Shown: one piece after another, positions 1 through 12,390 of the stretch
Layout: every line of letters begins with the position of its first letter
Numbering within the stretch: position 1 is the stretch's first letter
Assembly: GCA_002946415.1 (NCBI GenBank)
Contig: NJPS01000003.1
Location: 248,001-312,000, forward strand
Reading direction: 5' to 3'
Origin: Rutstroemia sp. NJR-2017a BVV2
Taxonomy: Eukaryota; Ascomycota; Leotiomycetes; Helotiales; Rutstroemiaceae
Length of the DNA stretch: 64,000 nt
Program-made: the position numbers and the translations under genes
Notes under the pieces: model-generated
Database searches by the model: none
Told to the model about the DNA's origin: nothing
The model's input: only the letters and a program-made list of their open reading frames with translations

Positions 1-3000
1 TGCTAGGCAGATTTTTCTTCGGGGGGGCATCCTTTGGAATCTGGATGAGTCTTGGGAATTAGGAGTTGAGGATGGAGGAATGGAGGTTCTGGAATGGGGT
101 GGGGGCGGGAAGGGGAAAACACTTAACGTACTGTGAAATGAGTAGTTACGTACAGAACGTCAAGGAACTTCCTTCTAGAAGGGGGATGGAATCTGTTCGT
201 CTCGTGTGGTGTGTGGGGTATTGTGGGGAGGAAGAGAGGGTTAGCCGCGCGGGTGGGGGCTTTCTAGAATATGGGTTTGGTTTATGTGGTTTTTGGGGGG
301 TTGATGGTCACTTGCTTGGTGCTACTATAGATATGAATGGATGGTTATGTGTATGTGTATATGTATGGATGACTTGTGTAGGTATGTAAGAGGAGGTCGT
401 GGTAGTGGACGGGGAGGGGGTTAGAGGGGAGAGGTTAAGCTCAGTATCAAGGTTCTGATACTACGTACAGCAGTAAGAGAGATTCCCTGAGATAGGGTTC
501 GGCCGTGTTCCAGACGTGGCCTTGGCAGTGGCTCGGTGTATGCATCCTAGATAGGATGGAGCGGGAGTTGCTTATTGTTGCTTTTAAAAGGTAGGGTTTC
601 CGTGTGGTTGGGATGGAATAGGATGGTCTGTACGTGTGTGAATGGAATGGTATGATGACATTCAGCCCTACGGAGCGCGGTTGAGGACGAATATAGGGTT
701 GGTGTGGTGTGCCTACATAGGAGGTCGACGAGAGTCTAGGTCACTCTGCTCCCCTTGATTTGGGTAGCTAGAAGGTAGGTAGGTAGGCGTGGCTTCTACT
801 CATTGCTTGCTTGTCTGCTTACTTTGCAGCAGGTCCAGTATCTAAACATGCACTAGCATTCCAATCGCATCCGATAGGAAAATTCCAACACCATTATTCG
901 TGCCCTCCACGAACGAACCATACTAGACTACGACCCCCATATCCGCAGTAGGCGAGTACGAACTCCCGCTCGCATAAACCAACCCACAACGTCTCGATTC
1001 CGGTCCTCGAACCGGCCCACCTCCCCAACTACCCGACCGCATATACAACCCACCATCAGCGCTTGCGTCGTCTCTTGCGACGGCCCGAATCCGTGGCAGC
1101 CGTTTCTTTGCTCCCCGCCTAGCAAATTTACGGCGATTGACTCCCGGCACCGTGTAGACATGCATCTAAGCCTTGGTTTGGTCGGTCTCTTGTCTTTCGG
1201 AGTTCCTTACTGAGAGATGGGAAGAGGGTTTGTTGCATATCGTCTTTAGGCTGCTAATTATAATCTGCTTTGGATGGTTTGTTGGGTAGATGCTTAAGTA
1301 GTTGAGTGGCCCAAGAGGGGGGAGGAGGATTTAGATGAACGGGAGAGATGCTCCACACATATACACACAGTTAAGTGGGCTGGATTTCCGCCGGAGAAAA
1401 TCTGCGGATCGGTTAGGCTACTTGGGACTGATTTGATTTTAGTTGAGTTTATTACGGTATGAGGCGATGAAAGGAGGTAAGGAGGGAAGGGGAGGAACAC
1501 TAGAAAGTGTGCTTTGTTGCATGTCGGAGGTTGGGAAGGCTATTAATATTTGGGTTTGGGTTTCGGAGTAGGCATCGGAGGTCCGGATTGTGGATCGTGG
1601 TAGGCAGGCGAGAGTCGAGAGTCAACATTCGTTGGAAGAAGTATGTTGTTGTGCGTGTATGGGAGTTGGGAGTAGTGTATTTTTGGCAGGTGGACTGGAC
1701 TGGACTGAAGTGTTGATGCAATTGATCGCTACTTCGCAAGCACTTGGCACCCTGCGTATTCGGAGAAGTCAAATACTCACTCCTCGTCCCCTAATGATCA
1801 AGCAGCTATGGAGCAGGTGATAGCGAGATTGGTTCATTACCATTCACTCTATTCGTTCCGCGTATTGTTATGTAAAGTGCTGCTACTACACTACTATAAT
1901 GCAAATAATAAGGTTATCTAAGCAGTAAGTTACACAAGGAGGTGTCTCGACATACGACATGGTCAGTGCGCTTCTACTTCAACTTATACTTCCACCTCGT
2001 CGCCGTCTGATGTTTCAGAATCCTCGAGTAAATCAAACAGCACAAGAAAGAACGAGGTCCAAGCCACCTCGCCTAATCTAGCATTCACGCTTCCAACCGT
2101 CAAACCGGTGCCAAAAAGCCCAAAACAGTTTGCAAAGGATTCGCAGCCCCACATCAGCACCTCCACTGCAATTACCGAGACCTTGGTCTGTGGGGTCCGA
2201 GACGGAGAAATTCTGAGGATATACCACTGTAGATATAGATTAATCCATATTGCGTGCCGTCGATATGCTATATGACTGTCTGGTTATTATTATTAGATGG
2301 GTATAATAGACGTGCAACAAAATGGGTTTGGAGAGTGGGATGATGGGCGAGGGAGGATCGTGGACGATGCGAGGGTAGGATGGATGGACGGTGGACGGGT
2401 GCGGAAGGATGGGAGGATCGATGGATAGTGCATAGGGGGGAGATAGTATAGTAGATAGTGCTAAGCTTGAGATTTGGGTTTGGCGGTGCTAGTCTTACCT
2501 GTCGTCGGTACTGATTGTGCTATGTACAGCACAGTTTGTATAGCATAGCGTCAACAGGCGACGATAACTTCATTCGCGGCGGACTCTGTTTTCTGTCAGC
2601 GATGGAGAAATACCTTGAGGCGATACAATCTGGAATGCCAACAAACAAACAATAATCACTTCGAGGCTCGTCTCGGCGACATCGCAACCTTAATCGCACA
2701 TAATATGAGGACAATCGATAAACTCAATTCCTCCGCAAAAGGCATCATCATGCCCGATTCCTCTTCACAAAAGCTCGTCGAGGCAGCACCCAGACCATCG
2801 TCTCGACCAAATGTTGCATATCTTATTCTGTATTCTAATAATACCCTTCCTTTCCACAGCTGATCTCATCACTCGATCTATCATGACGAAATCAACCCAA
2901 AGATCCGTCGACCAGCTAATACTAGACTTCGTGTCAAAAAAAGTCGGTCTCGCAAATTGGTCGCTTGCCTAACGGAGCAACGCTCTTTAGCCGCGTAAAG

Positions 3001-3910
3001 GACAGTGGCGCGGGCGGGTCTGGGAAGAGGAAGTGGAGACGACATGAGAAGAAAATAGAAGGTGTGGTCCTGGCGTAGGCAGACACCGAGGTGGACTTTT
3101 CGAAGGCATCCACCTTCACGTTGAAGCTTTTTGATGGATGGCTGGGAATCTGCTATTTTGGTGAGTGGGGTGAGATTGACGGAGGCTCCAAATCTTCTTC
3201 TTAAGATTGCTTCGGGCCCGAATGCTTAAGGGAACGAAACTCGTTGCGATAGCTCAATTGACGAGAAACACAATCGAGTGGTACCCTTCGTCGGGATATC
3301 TTCGAATTCTGCGCATTTTGCTTCCAGCTTAAACGTGCGATGCAACCGTCGAGGTGTCTCCTCACATGATGGCGGGGTAAACGGAGCTTGGTGCATGACG
3401 TGCCGGTAGTGGAACTAATTGAAAAGTTAGTAAAGTAAGTCTTGCACTTACGATTTAGAAGATATAAAGTAAGTACGATGGACTGAACTTGCCGTACGAA
3501 GAATCACCGAATTGTTCTATTATCGATGCTCCGGGACGAGAGAAAAATGAAAGATGAAAGATGAAAGATGGGAAACGTCGAAGACCCCCACCGCCAGTAA
3601 GCTTAAGCTGTGCGACCGTCGAGGTGGGGTAACCAATTTCACCAATTTCACCATTCACCTATTTGCTGAGAAACTGCAGCTACAGTAGAGCCTCAGCCTC
3701 GCCTTCCCAACTGCAAACAACACTTGATTCCTCACCTTCATTTTCGATAGAGTGAGCAATTAATGGCACTCCTTCATTTCCTCCAGCTCTTTCCCATTTA
3801 CATAACATAACCTTAACGTCTTCTTCGCCCTTTGAGCTCCTCCTCTACATGGTCGAGCTACATCTTCATCGCAAATCATTCGTCGATGAACTCTGAGCAC
3901 GACAAACGAG
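1..3910. other. Gene-poor left end; no confident gene
   Basis: No ORF here looks like a conserved protein. The first ~700 bases are strongly G-rich on the + strand, and a short GGTA run lies at 773-786. Around 1922-2970 there are start-less open stretches on + with protein-like composition (see findings). Just upstream of the RNA polymerase gene, 3770-3860 is C/T-rich on + and probably forms its promoter and leader. A GAAAGAT triplication lies near 3546-3568. Confidence 0.6.
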
Positions 3911-6900
3911 ATGGAAGTTCACATCTGGGATGTTGCGGCCCAAGCCGGTGAGCACGATTTGAAAAGATTCTTCAGGCCGTTGATTAAAAAGCTATCGATC
4001 CGTGTCTTCCATTGTCACACCGCAAGAGGAAAGACGTTTGGCAAGCTCACCTTTCTAACCACTGACGATGGCAATTATTTCCTTCAGATTTATGGTCAAA
4101 ATAGACCAAGTCTGAAGCGACGTGGAACCGTCGTCCAGCACGCCAAGCTTATTTTCTACAATCAAGCAATCTATTGTGAAAAGAGCAGGTGGGGGGCTGA
4201 CACGTACTTGCTTCGTTGCTTGAAGAAAGAAGAGCAAGATCAGATTGAAAGCTTTCACTCATTAGGACCACCAGTTGCAAGTACCTCGTTTGCATGTTCA
4301 TCCCTTGCTTGCGGAACCTACAACTATATCAATGGCGACTTGGTTTTCACGCAGGAAATGAATTGGCCAGTGAACGGCAAGCTTCATTTCAAGGAGAAAA
4401 AGATGGTGCTGGACCTTGAAAATGGACTTCGAGTAGACGGCCGCTACGACGACATCGCCCTGATCACCTCAAATAACGGCTCCTTTCCAGCTCTTCTCAT
4501 CACGTTCGCTCGGCCACCACAATTCACCGACGTTGACTTACTCCAAGCCTTCATGAACATGACTATCAACAACAGGAGAGGTAATGACAATAAAAACAAG
4601 CGACGCCGGATATGTGGTTTCAGTGACCATCACAGATTGATTTCTGGCAGTTCTCTCGTCTACCGCGTTGCTCTCTCGGAGAACTTCTCAAACTTACTCG
4701 AAGAAAAGTTGGAGGGCTTGAAACGCGCGCGAGGCGTCCCAGCTATGATGCATCATCCAGTAGCAGTTTGCGCGCCCGATATTCCGCACCACTCCAGTCT
4801 CGCGGAGCTGAGTGAGACACTTGCCAGTATGAGCAATGACATTCCATTTCCTCTGGCATTTCAAATCACGAAACTAGCTCAAAATGGATACCTTCCACCT
4901 GCACTAGTTCTAGATCTTCTTCCGGAGTTTACAGCAATAGCCGATGGGGACAACGTCGCTCTGGCTGTTGCAACGATTAGGAAGCTTTGTTACCAGATAC
5001 CATGGGCTGGGCCTGACACGGAGGCTGAAAATTTTGATAGGGATGAAATCATTGACCTATTGAAGGACAACAAAAAGTTGGCAGAAAAAGAAGTGCTCTA
5101 TACGGAGAGCTTCGGCGGCATCTCATCGCTCAACACGGCACTCATTCATCGCGTAACCATCACACCGACTTCGATCCTACTCCAGGGCCCAGAGCCTGAA
5201 AGCAACAACCGAGTTCTACGAAAGTATGCCGGGTCCCATGATAACTTTGTGCGTGTCCAGTTCTGCGATGAGGATGGCGGTCGAGTACAATACATATCAA
5301 ATGTCTCAAACGATGTAGTTTTCGATGATCGATTCAAGTCAATCTTGCAGAAGGGATTCTCCATCGCGGGTCGTACTTTCGAGTATTTGGGTTGCTCACA
5401 TTCATCTCTCCGTGCACAATCGTGTTGGTTTGTTGCACCCTTCATCCGAGATTATGAATACTTTTCAGCCCGTGTCATAATTCGTGAGCTGGGTGATTTT
5501 GCTCCCATCCGCTCGCCAGCCAAGTGTGCCGCCCGAATCGGACAAGCCTTTACGGACACGTCAATCGCAGTGCAAATTCCATCCGAGTGTGTGAGGCTTG
5601 TACCAGACATCGAACGAAATGAAAGGGTCTTCAGTGATGGAGTTGGCACAGTGTCATCGTCACTAATGGACAGAATAGAGAATCATCTCTCAAAGAAGAA
5701 TCGTGTCATGCCTCGTTGTTTGCAAATACGTTACAAAGGTATACATTTTCCTCCAAATGGCGAGAAACAATTCACCTGTACTGATTATACCACAGGAGCC
5801 AAAGGTATGGTATCATTGGACACTCGCCTCAAGGGTGATGTTCTTCGGCTTCGTCCGTCCATGGTTAAGTTTGAGGGATCTCTTTCTGACGATCTTGAAA
5901 TATGCGGAGCCGCATACAAACCTCTTCCCTTGTACCTCAATCAGCAGTTCACAAAAATATTCGAAGACCTCGGTGTTAAGGACAGTTGGTTTATGAAGCT
6001 CCAAGCTAAGGAGGTTTCACGCTTGCGATCCATTACTGCTAACCCTTTCAATGCATCGACGTTCCTGCAACGTCAACGAGTTGGAGATGTTACTTTTCTC
6101 TCAACACTTATCGACCAAATTTCCTATCTTGACCTGGATTTCCGAAATGATGTCTTCTTGCGGGATATATTGGAGATGAGTGTTCTTATGGAACTCCGTA
6201 CATTGAAACACAAATGCCGCATTCCTGTCGACAAAGGGCATCATCTCCACGGAATCATGGATGAAACCGGCTTCTTAGAAGAAGGTCAAGTATATTGCTG
6301 TATTCTCGAAGATGGAGTCCCTATTGTTCGGACTGGGAAGGACCTCATAATCACGCGTGCCCCTGCACTTCACCCTGGGGATGTGCAATTGGTGGACGCT
6401 GTCGATGTCCCGCGCAACTCTCCTTTGAAATCTCTGTATAACTGTATCTGTTTCAGCCAAAAGGGAGCTCGCGATCTACCTAGTCAACTGTCTGGAGGCG
6501 ATCTTGATGGAGATCTCTATGCCATTATATGGGATCCCGAAGTGAAGCTGCAAAAGACGGAAACGCCCGCCGACTATCCCAGGCTGCCTGCGATTGACAT
6601 TGGTCGCCCAGTGGAACAAAGTGATATGGCAGATTTCTTTCTGACTTTCATGAAGACGGACCAGCTTGGAATGATTTCCAACAGACACAAAGTTTATGCA
6701 GATCAGAAACCGGAAGGAACCTTAAGCGTAGAGTGTCGCAAATTAGCTGAGCTAGCTTCGATGGCTGTTGATTACTCAAAGACAGGAATTGCGGTATGTA
6801 TAGAGGATCTCTCTCATCTCGCGAATGCGGTGATTTCTAATCATATCTAGGCCGACGTTAGCGAAATGCCCAGGAATATTCTCTGGCGTCCTGACTTTAT

Positions 6901-7644
6901 GGCTCCGGGGCCTCATGTGAAAATATCAAAACTAGGTGATGGTGGCGTACAGCTAGGCGAACTTCTCGCTCCGACAGAACCAACTGACGATCTCGACGAC
7001 GACGTTTCCAATCTCAAATACTATGAAAGTCCGAACATCTTGGGAAGGCTGTATCGCGCCATTGATGAACGACAAGTCTTTGCAGATATCAAGATACTGA
7101 GCTTAAACACAGACGACAGCAATGTAATGCAGCACGTCTGGGAGTTTGTAATCTACCGTTGTCAGGGTATCCTTTGGAAACATTGTCTTCAGCATGGCCG
7201 GCACATTCGGGACATGTAAGTTTATCTCTATCCCTTACGAAGTGGCAACATCTTACTGAGTTATGTAGGTATGATAACTGTATGACAAACATCATGCATG
7301 AATACAGCGATCATCCCACCCGACCTATCAGTGAGCGGGAGGTCTTCATCGGCAATATTCTTGGCAAAGTCGGCGCGCAGAGCCGAAAGCAGCGAGAGTT
7401 GTCCGTCAGCATGAAGGAAAAGTACGACGAGGATGCAACCTATGTCATCAACTGTATCATCAAGGACAAGGATGAGTACTCGGAAGAAGCTTTGGAACGG
7501 AGCATTGCTTGTTTTGCTGCTTCGTTGGAGGACCACGGTTCTGATAGGAAGCGATCGGAGGAAGTTGTGAGTTTCAAGTATCTGGCAGCAGCGGTTTGTT
7601 TGAGGGAGATGGAGAGAGTTCCTGGTTTGCTTCCATTTGTTTGA
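3911..7644 (+). CDS. Cellular RNA-dependent RNA polymerase (RNA silencing), 3 exons
   Basis: Copies single-stranded RNA into double-stranded RNA that Dicer processes for RNA silencing. Exons are 3911-6793, 6851-7215 and 7269-7644, giving about 1207 residues, normal for fungal members. The intron at 6794-6850 starts GTATGT and ends CTAG; reading through it meets a stop. The catalytic motif SGGDLDGDLY places the DLDGD aspartates at residues 864-868. Upstream is the conserved VDAVDVPRNSPLKSLYNC-type segment, and downstream are SKTGIA and WRPDFM. The first ~90 residues (MEVHIWDVAAQAGE...) resemble the RRM-like N-terminal module of RDR-type enzymes. The C-terminus has the usual DMYDNCM helix region, completed only after splicing at 7215/7269. 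The start is the first ATG after a C/T-rich leader. Which clade (QDE-1, SAD-1 or RRP-3 type) cannot be settled by eye; the N-terminal module argues against a QDE-1 type. No frame breaks were seen, so it appears functional. Confidence 0.95.
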
Positions 7645-8565
7645 GTTGGTAGTGACGAAGATGAGATGTGGGAAAGGTGGAAGAAAATGGCGGTTGCAGA
7701 CTATTTCATATCTTATCAACATGTGGTAGCCAATCCTAGGATGTGGTAGTGTGTATTGAGAACTTGCTAGGAGGGGACAACAACTTATTTCATGCGAGGG
7801 TAGTTAAGTAATATACTTATTATTTTATTTGGATAGGCAGTCCTGCTTACCAAGGCTGAGAATATGCTTAAATAGACCTGTGAATCTAATCACAGGATAG
7901 CCTCTCTAGAATCGATCTTGCTAATCGAAAAGAGTACAACCCAGTCATCTAACTGTACTTCTATGCCCAGATCACTAACTGAGAAATAGGTAGAGCTGGA
8001 CTACAAACATTATTCTACCAGACTACATTTCAGATAATCGGAATCCTCACATCCAGTATGTCGAGCAATGATCTACTCACTCAGGGAGCACATCCCTCAC
8101 CACCTCACCCCAACCCGACGAAACACTGACACCGGATCTTCTATCTATTATAACTAATTCTCACGCCCATGCATGCTCTTGCACACTTAAAATTATAATA
8201 TTTGCATCCTGATGTGGTTCAAAAATACTAAGCCGATACACGGGATCTCCCTCAACTCCGTGACGACACGGAAATTAAGACAGAAGATTGAATGTGCTCC
8301 TCAACTCGATATACTAGAAGGTAGATTACTTATAGTTTTTACTTCCCGCGAAGCAGTATAGATTAGGTGTATCTTTCAAGTACCTTTTTGGTGTTGTATT
8401 GGATCTTGGGGGTGGGAAGTGGGCTGATGGTTTTTGTATTTGTAAGTAGTTGTAAAGCCAAAAGTGACGCTACGCTTGGAGAGTGACTATTGTGGTCTTA
8501 TAGCTGGTCGGGTCTGTCTTGAAGTAGTCATGGAATAGAAGTTTGCTTAGTGATTTTTGAGGAGC

Positions 8566-8680
8566 TTGATGGTGATGGTAGGATTAGATAGCTTCGTCAG
8601 TTGTGGCTTACAATGACGAAGGGACCTTGTACGATGATGGTCTTCGATGGATCATATATACAGAAGTCTTCAAGTCGATA
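8566..8680. repeat. Diverged direct repeat, copy 1
   Basis: Shares the order of ATGGTGATGGT, CTTCRTC, a purine-rich GGGRCC, and TGTACGATGATGGTCT followed by CATATAT with the segment at about 9305-9415. The copies differ by many substitutions and small gaps, so the duplication is old. No coding potential is apparent. Confidence 0.6.
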
Positions 8681-9304
8681 GGCTGCAAACTATAGCCACC
8701 GGTCTACGGCACCTGTAGGTGGGTCATGATAATTGATGGGTTGAGGAGAATATTGATTAGCTGTTAGCTGTATCGCCTCTGATTCTTGTATTTGTATCCC
8801 CTACTTGGGTTAGTAGGAGGCTGAAGGTGCTCAATGGGTACTTATTGAGCGGCCAACTAACACTGGTCCGGTACACAAGGTCAATTCCAGAATTCGTCTT
8901 CCCAAACCTTCTGTTCGGTCGTTGTTATATATAAACATACCCCTCCTTATGATGATAAATTTCAGGTTCATAGATCGACAACCTTTTGAGGCCTTACGCA
9001 AAGAGTTTGTGCGGTTCATTTGTATTCAATCCATCGTCGATTCAATATCACACTTGCAGACCTGGAAGTTCATAGAGGGCACCGTGTACAGGTGTCGAAT
9101 CATCGCCCTCCTAATCTTCAATATTTACACTAGAATTTGAATTACAATTTTCAACTTCCCGGAAATAAATCAGCATATGCACACCCTTTCAAGAGCCCTT
9201 TGGCGTCAATTCCCGTGGTAGGAACCATGTTACATGTTTCCCTATGTGTGCGCAGCCGTGGGATAGACTCGGAGTCTACTTACCGATTTGTGTATGGTCG
9301 GTTC

Positions 9305-9415
9305 ATGGTGATGGTGAGCAAGTCATAACTTCATCGATTACGACATACAGAGGGGCCCTGTACGATGATGGTCTGCGAGGAACCATATATGTGGAAGTGA
9401 AAGTCGAAGATAGCG
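9305..9415. repeat. Diverged direct repeat, copy 2
   Basis: Second copy of the element at about 8566-8680, in the same orientation about 730 bases downstream. The best-matching block is TGTACGATGATGGTCTKCGA followed by CCATATAT and GAAGT. Several differences are C/T or G/A transitions, which could reflect repeat-induced mutation or simple age. Confidence 0.6.
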
Positions 9416-10068
9416 TCTTGAGATCTGGACCTCGTCCCCATAGATAGTAATTTGTGCAGTGAATAATCAGGCCATACACCTGGAATATTCTGCCCCCTTT
9501 CTATGCGCTACCTGGAGTTAGAGATAGTTGGGGAAGCCGTCGGTGCTCGTGGTGGATTTCTTGCGGCGGAAACCAATATATGCCATGTTTTGTATAGTAC
9601 CGTGCCTAGCGATGATAAGTTCACACTCCTGGTGTCAGATGAGTTATGTGGGTTTGATCTCCAAACCGTGGCATCAAATATATCATTTAATAGTACTTTT
9701 ATGCTTGGTACAGATAGGTAGTCGCAGTGAAGCTGGGTCCGACAAGTCAACTGCACTCGTCAGAGGCTTAGAAGTCCATCAATAAACTATCTAAACGTTA
9801 TATAATATTTCACCGATAAGATTCCAAGATTGGAGCGGGGCTCTTTTATCATTGTGATGAAGATGAGCTCAGCGCAGCAGCAGGGCTACCAAACGATTGA
9901 CTGCTGTAAGGCCTGGTCAAGTGCGCGGAAATCATGTGGTGTTAACGACCCCACACTTCCGAATGAGGCACCTCTGCTTTTGGGGACGCTCTGCTGGCCT
10001 CTCACCTCCCTCCGGGTTATATGTCAGAAAATTCTAAAATGAATATTTGATATGCGACATCTTGGGCC

Positions 10069-12316
10069 ATGTCTTCCTACCGGCATTCTTTGCTTCCACC
10101 AGATGGCGACAGCATTCGTCTGCTTCGACTATTGCCAAATGAAAACGAAGCTGCACCTTTGCATTGCAGGCTTTGCAACTATTCTCTACAGAGACCAAGT
10201 CTACGAACTCATATGTACGAGGCTTTATCTTACGTATGGGGCGACCCAGACAAGACTCTGCCTATCCGCGTAGATGAAGATCAGTTTCAGGTTACGGAAA
10301 ACCTACACGCTGCGCTGTTACGTCTTCGAGATTACTCATTTGAACGAATCATATGGGTAGATGCTATTTGCATTGATCAAAGCAACCAGGAAGAGCGAAA
10401 ACAGCAAGTTCAGCTTATGGCGAAAATCTATAGCAACGCACATCGTGTTATAGTTTGGCTCGGAGAGCAAGTAATAGAGATAGAGAAAGCACTTGAGAAT
10501 ATACAGCTTGCTGCTAATGATGAGCTTACGGCACAATCGAAGAAAGATACAAATCAGCAAGCAATACTTAGTCTGCTTCAAAACCCATGGTTTCAACGTA
10601 TCTGGGTAAGGACAAGCTTTTTTTAATTACTGTTACCACAAGATATTAATATAATCACTGCAGGTACTTCAAGAGGTTGCTGCAGCTCGACATACTCTAA
10701 TAATGTGTGGTTCTACGACTATCGACGGATACGCGTTCTGCTTGGGAGTAAAATCTCTAAAGCTCTCCTATACGGCTTCTCAGGAATTGCAGACTCTTCC
10801 TTCAGTTATCTACTTAATAGAGCGGGCTGGTCTCCGATCTAAATATACAGCAAACTTGCCAGGGAGGTTCTCCTTAGAGATACGACCTCTAGCTGAGTTG
10901 CTAGATATGTTTCATACCCGTCAAGCTACTGATACCCGCGATAAGGTGTATGCTTTACTTGGTATGAGCTCCGACGATCCTGAAAAGGCTGTTTTACAGC
11001 CCGATTATGAGATTTCCTGGGAAGAACTATTCCAGCAACTTATCAAGTTCGTTCTCGGTAAAGATATATTCGTGGAGACTTTGAGCCAAAGGACAGTGAT
11101 CAAGTGCAAGGGCTGTATTCTTGGCCAGGTGTCTTCGGTAACAAGGGCCGATGGACAAAATGTGAATATCACATCCGAAAACAGAGCAGCGTGGAGCTTT
11201 AGCAGCACGAAAGAATGGACATTTACCCTTCAGCCTTCGGCAAAATCCATCCAAAAGTATGATATCATCTGCCTTCTATATGGAGCTTCAAAGCCTACGA
11301 TCATCAGGCTATGTGAGGATCACTTTGCTGTTATTGTAATTGCAGCAACTCCTTTAAACATAAGTAGCAGTTTTGAATGGCTCAAACTTTCCCAATCAAC
11401 GACAAATTTTTTGCGGGACTTTCTACTTGTCTGGGACTGGGAGAATTCCTATAGAAAGTTGCAAGATGACAGAGAATATGAAATCTTAACAAAGATATAC
11501 AGTCAAGCGCCAATGTCATCCAAAGCAGAGTCCAGAGGATATTTAAGTGAAGCAGTTAGATTGTGGAACGATATAGCGATATTGGATGACTTGAAAGAGT
11601 ATGATCGAGCAGACCAGAGGCTTCTAGAAGCAAGAAGTGACTACAGAGTGGCATTTGGAAAAGACCATCCGCCTGGGCTGGTTGGGAAATGCGGTCGGAC
11701 ACTGCTGTCAATCGCTGCTGGAGGAGGGCACGAAGATATTACTAAGCTGCTGCTTGACACAGTTGTTCCAGACATCAAAGATGGGAGATTTGGTCATACG
11801 GCGTTATGGTGGGCTGCCCATAACGGGCACGATGATGTTGTCAAGCTGTTGCTCGAGACCGGCAAAGTCGATGTCAATATAGAGCCTAGAAAAGTGGATA
11901 GGGAATTTCCTACGACGCCGTTATGGAATGCTGCTAATAACGGGCACGAGGCCGTCGTCAAGTTACTGCTCGAGAGTGGTAAAGCCGACACCGACTTGAA
12001 GGATTATGAGGGTAGAACGCCGTTATGGTGGGCTGCTTATCACGGGCATGAGGCTGTTGTCAAGTTACTGCTCGAGAGTGGTAAATTCGAGGCCGACTTG
12101 AAGGATTATGAGAGTAGAACGCCGTTGTGGTGGGCTGCTTATAACGGACACGAGGCTATCGTCAAGCTACTGCTCGAGACTGGCAAAGTCGAGGTCGATT
12201 CGAAGGATTATAACGATAAAACGCCATTATGGTGGGCTACTGCTAACAGGTATCAGGCTATCGTCAAGCTGCTACTCGAGGCTGGCAAGGTCGAGGTCGA
12301 CTCGAAGGACCCTTAA
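10069..12316 (+). CDS. HET-domain protein with TPR-like linker and C-terminal ankyrin repeats
   Basis: Predicted heterokaryon-incompatibility (allorecognition) protein of about 729 residues. Exons are 10069-10605 and 10664-12316, joined by a 58 bp GT-AG intron inside the conserved block, giving PWFQRIWVLQEVAAAR. HET-domain signatures visible are YEALSYVWGDP, IIWVDAICIDQ, NEERKQQV-type sequence and DTRDKVYALLGM. After a middle region comes a helical segment ending VAFGKDHP, which resembles a tetratricopeptide (kinesin-light-chain type) unit. About six ankyrin units follow, with the variant core TPLWWAAYNGHEAVVKLLLE and a period of 34 residues. The last units are nearly identical at DNA level, which implies recent duplication. 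No NACHT or NB-ARC ATPase motif is present. The stop falls early in what was a further repeat. HET function is known from the family; the partner recognised by the repeats is unknown. Confidence 0.92.
11920..12310 (+). repeat. Tandem 102-bp ankyrin-encoding repeats
   Basis: Units of about 102 bases (34 codons) encode ankyrin repeats with high mutual identity, for example the blocks beginning AACGCCGTTATGGTGGGC at about 12017, AACGCCGTTGTGGTGGGC at about 12119 and AACGCCATTATGGTGGGC at about 12221. The identity extends to synonymous sites, so the array has expanded or been homogenised recently. Confidence 0.85.
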
Positions 12317-12390
12317 CGGTAAAACGCTGTCATAGTGGGTACTAAGAGTAGGTAAAGGGTCATTGCCAGGCTACTCATCAAGGGTTAATG
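12317..12390 (+). pseudogene. Decayed extra ankyrin repeat beyond the HET-ANK stop
   Basis: The sequence after the stop still aligns with the repeat unit: TAACGGTAAAACGCTGTCAT matches TAACGATAAAACGCCATTAT of the preceding unit. One extra base in GACCCTTAAC (compare GATTATAAC) shifts the frame and creates the stop at 12314-12316. A further TAG replaces the ATGG of the WW codons. Similarity continues through GCCAGGCTACTCATC (compare GTCAAGCTGCTACTC). The gene was therefore once longer by at least one unit. Confidence 0.75.

Larger units (their letters stand above)
7645..10068. other. Gene-poor spacer with a diverged duplication
   Basis: A 2.4 kb stretch without a convincing gene. It is A/T-rich and carries only short ORFs with no recognisable protein. 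Two related ~100 bp segments (about 8566-8680 and 9305-9415) share the core TGTACGATGATGGTCT; see the repeat entries. Confidence 0.6.

Noticed and set aside
66..389. 107-codon ORF at the left end (+)
   Set aside because: Very Gly/Trp/Val-rich translation of a G-rich tract with no domain-like pattern; treated as noncoding.
923..1165. Overlapping ORFs on - and open frames on +
   Set aside because: Several frames are open because the DNA is CG/CC-rich; none has protein-like conservation features.
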